Shown here piece by piece: positions 5,123 to 8,587 of a stretch of DNA of 8,587 nt. The DNA comes from an uncultured Chloroflexota bacterium (lineage in GTDB: Bacteria > Chloroflexota > Dehalococcoidia > SM23-28-2 > RBG-16-64-32), in assembly GCA_913056415.1 (NCBI GenBank), contig CAJXNA010000073.1:1-8587 (forward strand), given 5' to 3'. The position numbers were made by a program, and so were the translations under genes. Every line of letters starts with the position of its first letter. Position 1 is the first letter of the stretch. The notes under the pieces were generated by a model, which ran no database searches, was not told the origin of the DNA, and saw only the letters and a program-made list of their open reading frames with translations.

Positions 5123-7180
5123 ATGAAAGAGTACCCGCCGGAGAAGATTCGTAACGTCACCATCATCGGCCACGGTAGCACGGGCAAGACCTCGCTGGCC
5201 GAGGCGATGCTGTTCGCCAGTGGGGCGACGACGCGGCTGGGACGGGTGGAGGACGGGACGACCGTCTCCGACTGGGACCCGGACGAGCAGAAGCGGGGGT
5301 TCAGCGTCAACCTTTCGGTCGTCCCCAGCGAGTGGAACGGGCACAAGCTGAACGTGGTGGACGCCCCCGGCTACGCGGATTTCATGGGCGAGGTGAAGTG
5401 CGCCCTGCGCGCCGCCGATCTGGCGCTCATCGTGGTGTGCGGCGCTTCCGGGGTGCAGGTGGGCACCGAGTTCGCGTGGCAGTTCGCCGATGAGCTATCG
5501 CTGCCGCGGGCGGTGTTCATCAACCGTATGGACCGGGAGAACGCAGACTTCAACGGCACGCTGGAGCAGTTACGGTCCAACTGGGGCCAGAAGTGCGTCC
5601 CGCTCCAGATACCGATCGGCTCTCAGCAGGAGCTGAAGGGAGTCGTGGACCTGCTGACGATGAAGGCGTACGTGGGCGATAAGGGCGAGCAGCAGGAGGT
5701 GCCGCCGGAGCTGGCCGATGAGGCGAACGCTCAGCGGGAGAAGCTCATTGAGGCGGCGGCGGAGACGGACGACGCCCTCATCGAGAAGTACCTAGGCGGG
5801 GAAGAGCTGACGCAGGAGGAGCTGACCAACGGGATCAGGGCGGGCATCAGATCTGGGAGCATCGTGCCAGTGCTTACGGGCTCAGCGACCAAGATGTTCG
5901 GCGTACATGCGCTCCTGGGAGCGATTAGCGAGATGTTCCCCTCGCCGCTGGACCTGCCGGTCAAGACGAACGGGGACGCCATTAAGGCCGATGCTTCGGC
6001 CCCGCTGATAGCGCTGGTGTTCAAGACCGCCGCCGACCCCTATGTGGGCCGTCTCACCTACTTCCGCGTGCTCTCAGGCGCGTTCAAGGCCGATTCACAG
6101 GCCTGGAACGCCAATCGCCAGGCGGCGGAGCGCATCGGCCCCGTGTACCACATGAGCGGCAAGACCCAGCAGCAGGTGTCGCAGGTGACGGTGGGCGACA
6201 TCGGCGCGGTGGCGAAGCTGACCGAGACCCAGACCGGCGATACGCTGTGCGCGAAGGAGAAGCCGGTCACTCTGCCATCGATATCGTTCCCCGAGCCCGC
6301 GTTCAGCGCCGCCATCACCCCTAAGACGAAGGCGGACCTGGATAAGATGGGCAGCGCCCTCCACCGCATCGTGGAGGAGGACCCCAGCCTGCACCTGGAG
6401 CGCAGCCCGGATACGGGCGAGACGATCCTCTCCGGGCTGGGCGACTCACACGTAGAGGTGGCGCTGGAGAAGATACGCCACAAGTTCAGCGTGGACTTGG
6501 AGATGACGATGCCGAGGGTGCCCTACAGGGAGACGGTACATGGGACGGCGACGGCGGAGTACACGCACAAGAAGCAGACCGGCGGTCACGGCCAGTTTGC
6601 GCGAGTGGAGGTATCAGTGGAGCCGCTGCCGCGGGGCACGGGACACGAGTTCGAGAACAAGACCGTGGGCGGAGCGGTACCGAAGCAGTACGTGAGCTCC
6701 GTTGAGAAGGGCGTCCTGGAGGCGATGCAGGAGGGGGTGCTGGCCCGCTACCCGATGATCGACATGAAGGTTATGCTGGTTGATGGCAAGGAGCACCCGG
6801 TGGACTCCTCAGACATAGCGTTCAAGATCGCGACCGTGCAGGCGGTGAAGCAGGGCGCTCAGGATGCCCATCCGGTGCTGCTGGAGCCGATCATGAACAT
6901 GAAGATCACGGTTCCGGAAGCGAACATGGGCGAGATCATCAGCGATCTCAACGGCAAGCGGGCACGGGTGCAGGGGATGACGCCAACCGGTTCGATGACG
7001 ACGGTGGAAGCGCAGGCGCCGATGGCTGAGGTGCAACACTACTCAGCCGATATACGATCCATGACGCAGGGCCGCGGCCACTTCATGATGTCGTTCTCGC
7101 ACTACGAGGAGGTGCCGGCGCACGCGGCGCAGAAGGTGATTGAGGCGGCGGAGCAGAAGCGGGAGGCGGCGAAGGCGTAG
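5123..7180 (+). CDS. fusA2: Elongation factor G-like GTPase (EF-G2 type)
   Basis: A 685-residue translational GTPase with all EF-G domains. The GTPase motifs are G1 GHGSTGKTS (16-24), switch I KRGFSV (57-62), G3 DAPGYADF (80-87), G4 NRMD (134-137) and G5 GSA (253-255). Domains II-V follow, including LSGLGDSHVEVALEKIRHKF and the domain IV stretch TGGHGQFARVEV; the EF-G C-terminal fold ends near SFSHYEEVPAHAAQKVI. Two residues differ from canonical EF-G: Tyr84 replaces the catalytic histidine of DTPGH, and Ser61 replaces the switch I threonine. These are features of the EF-G2 (mycobacterial FusA2-like) branch, so it is probably not the housekeeping translocase. GAGGT (5110-5114) lies 8 bases before the ATG. 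Its role is unsettled; ribosome-linked stress or recycling functions are possible. Confidence 0.9.
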   Translation: MKEYPPEKIRNVTIIGHGSTGKTSLAEAMLFASGATTRLGRVEDGTTVSDWDPDEQKRGFSVNLSVVPSEWNGHKLNVVDAPGYADFMGEVKCALRAADLALIVVCGASGVQVGTEFAWQFADELSLPRAVFINRMDRENADFNGTLEQLRSNWGQKCVPLQIPIGSQQELKGVVDLLTMKAYVGDKGEQQEVPPELADEANAQREKLIEAAAETDDALIEKYLGGEELTQEELTNGIRAGIRSGSIVPVLTGSATKMFGVHALLGAISEMFPSPLDLPVKTNGDAIKADASAPLIALVFKTAADPYVGRLTYFRVLSGAFKADSQAWNANRQAAERIGPVYHMSGKTQQQVSQVTVGDIGAVAKLTETQTGDTLCAKEKPVTLPSISFPEPAFSAAITPKTKADLDKMGSALHRIVEEDPSLHLERSPDTGETILSGLGDSHVEVALEKIRHKFSVDLEMTMPRVPYRETVHGTATAEYTHKKQTGGHGQFARVEVSVEPLPRGTGHEFENKTVGGAVPKQYVSSVEKGVLEAMQEGVLARYPMIDMKVMLVDGKEHPVDSSDIAFKIATVQAVKQGAQDAHPVLLEPIMNMKITVPEANMGEIISDLNGKRARVQGMTPTGSMTTVEAQAPMAEVQHYSADIRSMTQGRGHFMMSFSHYEEVPAHAAQKVIEAAEQKREAAKA

Positions 7181-7335
7181 GGGGAGCGTAAGAATGAAGC
7201 CTGTCCCACAGCCCGCCAGACCAAGAGGCCAGCCATTTACAGCGCCCACGCGAAGTGATATTGTCGATCTTGTCACAGGACTTACTCCACTTTGCTCAGA
7301 TCCACCAGCGCGAGGCCCTAGAAAAGGAACTCTAA

Positions 7336-7830
7336 ATGACCGTGCTGCCTGAACTGCTGGCTGCCAACGAGCGCTACGCCGCCGGCTTCACCAAGGGAGA
7401 CCTGCCGATGCCGCCCGGCCATCAGGTGGCCGTGCTGGCCTGTATGGACGCCCGCCTTCACCCCGAGAAGTTCCTGGGGCTGGAAGAGGGCGACGCCCAC
7501 GTGATCCGCAACGCAGGAGGCCGCGCGAGCGAGGACGCCTTACGCTCGCTGATCATCTCCTACAAGCTGCTCGGCACACGCGAGTTTCTGGTCATCCACC
7601 ATACCGACTGCGGCATGCTGACGTTCACTAACGAGCAGCTACGGGAGATGCTCCGCCAAGACCTGAACACCGACGCTTCCGGGATCGACTTTCTGCCATT
7701 CTCAGACCTGGAGGAGAGCGTGCGGCAGGATGTACAGACGATCCGCTCTTCGCCACTCATACCGGACGACATTACGGTCAGCGGCTTCGTCTTCGACGTG
7801 AAGACGGGCCGCCTAGGCGCGGTGCGCTGA
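7336..7830 (+). CDS. Beta-class carbonic anhydrase
   Basis: A 164-residue zinc enzyme that interconverts CO2 and bicarbonate. The beta-class ligands are present: Cys36 in CMDAR (36-40), then His89 and Cys92 in HHTDCGM (88-94). Asp38 and Arg40 form the catalytic dyad. RNAGGRASEDALRSL (58-72) is the conserved helix of the family. The short length and the spacing of the ligands match the small mycobacterial type (like Rv1284) rather than the longer plant or E. coli enzymes. There is no signal peptide, so it should be cytoplasmic. The start ATG at 7336 has AAGGA 7 bases upstream. It stands 155 bases after the EF-G-like gene, with no convincing promoter or terminator in between. Some close relatives have weak hydratase activity, so the catalytic rate is uncertain. 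Confidence 0.92.
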   Translation: MTVLPELLAANERYAAGFTKGDLPMPPGHQVAVLACMDARLHPEKFLGLEEGDAHVIRNAGGRASEDALRSLIISYKLLGTREFLVIHHTDCGMLTFTNEQLREMLRQDLNTDASGIDFLPFSDLEESVRQDVQTIRSSPLIPDDITVSGFVFDVKTGRLGAVR

Positions 7831-7842
7831 GGCGGGCCGCAC

Positions 7843-7868
7843 GGCTGCAGAGCTGAAGCTCCGCAGCT
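7843..7868. terminator. Hairpin between convergent genes, possible bidirectional terminator
   Basis: GCTGC-A-GAGC (7844-7853) pairs with GCTC-C-GCAGC (7858-7867) around a TGAA loop, with one A/C mismatch; a G-T pair at 7843/7868 can extend it. It lies 13 bases after the carbonic anhydrase stop and 22 bases beyond the stop of the opposing gene. No T-run follows on either strand, so intrinsic termination is not proven. Confidence 0.45.
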
Positions 7869-7889
7869 ACGACGATCATCCGTAAGGCC

Positions 7890-8195
7890 CTACTCGCGGG
7901 CGATGATGTCGGCGTCGATGATCTTCCACTCGGGGCCGACCTGTGACCAGCGGGCGCGGACGGTGAAGGACTGGGGTCCGATGTACTTGACGTCGTACAG
8001 GTAGTCGTCGCCGTCCCGGCTGTTGCCCAGCACCTCATAGCTGTTGATCTGCATGGCGGTGCCGCCGCCGGCCTCCTGCTGGAGCTTCATCATGGCGTCC
8101 GGCATCAGGTCGTTCATGATCTGGCCGATGTCCATGGTGACGATGGCTTTGGCGTGCCGGTGAACGATGTCTTCAACGGCCGAGTCCTGGGTCAT
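7890..8195 (-). CDS. Small NTF2/SnoaL-like protein of unknown function
   Basis: A 101-residue soluble protein. It begins with a helix (EDIVHRHAKAIVTMDIGQIMNDL), continues with a short methionine-rich helix (PDAMMKLQQEA), and then alternating strands ending in FTVRARWSQVGPEWKIIDADI. This order, a helix carrying an 'a..i...D...i...l.pda' pattern followed by a curved sheet ending in 'W.i.d', resembles the NTF2-like fold used by SnoaL-type proteins. Members of that fold include enzymes, binding proteins and inert scaffolds, so no reaction is assigned. There are no cysteines, signal peptide or membrane segment. The start ATG is fixed by AAGGAGGAG directly upstream (8206-8198). It has its own near-perfect promoter at 8231-8259 and stands alone, convergent with the carbonic anhydrase. 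Confidence 0.8.
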   Translation of the reverse strand: MTQDSAVEDIVHRHAKAIVTMDIGQIMNDLMPDAMMKLQQEAGGGTAMQINSYEVLGNSRDGDDYLYDVKYIGPQSFTVRARWSQVGPEWKIIDADIIARE

Positions 8196-8230
8196 GGCTC
8201 CTCCTTGCGCGGACGATGGATTCGATTGCG

Positions 8231-8259
8231 AATATACGGAGGCGAGGAGGAGCTGTCAA
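8231..8259 (-). promoter_or_regulatory. Near-consensus sigma-70 promoter of the NTF2-like gene
   Basis: On the minus strand TTGACA (8259-8254) is separated by exactly 17 bases from TATATT (8236-8231, five of six). Transcription should start near 8224, leaving a leader of about 28 bases that contains the AAGGAGGAG ribosome binding site. This is the strongest promoter visible in the window. Confidence 0.85.
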
Positions 8260-8313
8260 CGGCACACCCCAGGTGATACGTCCCACGCGGCCCGGCCCGC
8301 GGCGCTTTCGCTG

Positions 8314-8349
8314 TTAGGCGGCCGGCGTTCTGGTTGCGAGGCCGCCTGA
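8314..8349. repeat. Inverted repeat with 10-bp arms
   Basis: TTAGGCGGCC (8314-8323) faces GGCCGCCTGA (8340-8349) across a 16-base loop; the arms pair over ten positions with one T/G wobble. It lies in the noncoding gap between the unrecognised gene ending at 8441 and the promoter of the NTF2-like gene. There is no T-run, so it could be a transcript-stabilising hairpin, a protein site or part of a small repeat element. Confidence 0.5.
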
Positions 8350-8366
8350 CCCACTACCCCACTCGA

Positions 8367-8434
8367 CCCCAGATTCCTTCGCGGCCAGCGGGCCTGCCGT
8401 GAGCGGCCGTGGTCGGCGCTCAGAATGACGGGGG
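8367..8434. repeat. Possible remnant of a dispersed GATTC...GAATGAC palindromic repeat
   Basis: The segment opens with CCCCAGATTCCTTCGC and closes with GCTCAGAATGACGGGG, so CCCC/GGGG and ATTC/GAAT face each other at its ends. This resembles short 'GATTC-TTCGC...GCTCAGAATGAC' sequences that occur as scattered copies in many bacterial genomes. The middle is longer than I would expect and includes a separate hairpin (8401-8421). Copy number in this genome cannot be seen from one window. Confidence 0.35.
8401..8421 (-). terminator. Hairpin 20 bases downstream of the 8441 gene, possible terminator
   Basis: GAGC-G-GCCG (8401-8409) pairs with CGGCGCTC (8414-8421) around a TGGT loop, giving eight base pairs with one bulged base. 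Read on the minus strand it begins about 20 bases after the stop of the partial gene. No T-run follows, so its role in termination is only suggested by its position. Confidence 0.35.
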
Positions 8435-8440
8435 CAAGCG

Positions 8441-8587
8441 CTACGGGTGCTTGTCCGCGCCGCCGGTCTCGGCGTCCACGATACGGAGGAAGCGGTGCTT
8501 GCCGACGCGGATGAGGGAGCCGGGACGAACGGTAACTTTGTCTCTTTCAAGGGGCTTACGCGCAGGGCGGTACAAGTGCCCACCCTC
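8441..8587 (-). CDS. C-terminal fragment of an unrecognised protein (5' end outside window)
   Basis: The last 48 residues of a frame open to the window edge on the minus strand, ending in TAG at 8443-8441. It contains LYRPARKPLERDK, then VTVRPGSLIRVGKHRFLRIVD, and ends with AETGGADKHP. Codons are strongly G/C-ended, as in the neighbouring genes, and the alternating hydrophobic pattern predicts two or three beta strands, so I take it as real coding sequence. The 'V.pGs.IRVGkhrFl.i' run loosely resembles the last strands of an FHA domain, but the fragment is too short to decide and no function is assigned. It lies upstream of the NTF2-like gene on the same strand, separated by about 245 bases with hairpins and a separate promoter. 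Confidence 0.6.
   Translation of the reverse strand, partial: EGGHLYRPARKPLERDKVTVRPGSLIRVGKHRFLRIVDAETGGADKHP

Noticed and set aside
4792..5346. A 184-residue minus-strand frame covering the gap before the sigma factor
   Set aside because: It overlaps the sigma factor and EF-G-like genes in other frames and lacks any domain. It is open only because stops are rare in GC-rich DNA.
7181..7335. Possible promoter for the carbonic anhydrase (TTGTCG at 7261, TTGTCA at 7270)
   Set aside because: Neither has an acceptable -10 at 16-18 bases. The gene may be transcribed from the EF-G-like promoter instead.
7194..7352. A 52-residue plus-strand frame starting ATG 7194 with GGGGAG upstream
   Set aside because: It is rich in proline, arginine and glycine with no family resemblance, has poor third-position bias, and overlaps the carbonic anhydrase start. 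It is more likely the leader of that gene, though the ribosome-binding-like sequence was noted.

Overview
The window is GC-rich, densely packed bacterial chromosome. An F420-type (DUF385) oxidoreductase, an EF-G2-like GTPase with an 'APGYADF' G3 box, a type of beta-carbonic anhydrase known from mycobacteria, and many GTG starts together suggest Chloroflexota (Dehalococcoidia-like) or, less likely, Actinomycetota. This placement is inferred from gene content and was not checked by a search. No RNA genes, insertion sequences, phage genes or CRISPR arrays were seen.

Layout. (a) 1-2473, plus strand: the end of an NAD(P)H-hydrate dehydratase gene (nnrD), recJ, and a small F420/deazaflavin-type oxidoreductase, spaced tightly enough to be one operon. 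The recJ 3' end is made of a 7-bp tandem repeat. (b) 3439-2470, minus strand: an Lrp/AsnC regulator with a near-consensus sigma-70 promoter, overlapping an unrecognised small gene. That gene ends tail to tail with the oxidoreductase in a shared CTAG. (c) 4982-3505, minus strand: an ECF sigma factor translationally coupled (TGATG) to a protein that joins a tandem-duplicated zinc-binding anti-sigma domain to a complete O6-methylguanine-DNA methyltransferase. (d) 5080-7180, plus strand: an EF-G paralogue transcribed divergently from the sigma factor. (e) 7336-7830, plus strand: a beta-carbonic anhydrase. (f) 8259-7890, minus strand: a 101-aa NTF2/SnoaL-like protein with a very strong promoter and ribosome binding site. 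(g) 8587-8441, minus strand: the 3' end of an unrecognised gene, followed by a region rich in inverted repeats.

The most notable item is region (c). A sigma factor next to an anti-sigma::alkyltransferase fusion looks like an alkylation-responsive switch. It would be the sigma-factor counterpart of Ada, in which repair or direct methylation of protein cysteines controls transcription. The architecture can be read directly from the sequence. The sensing mechanism is inference.
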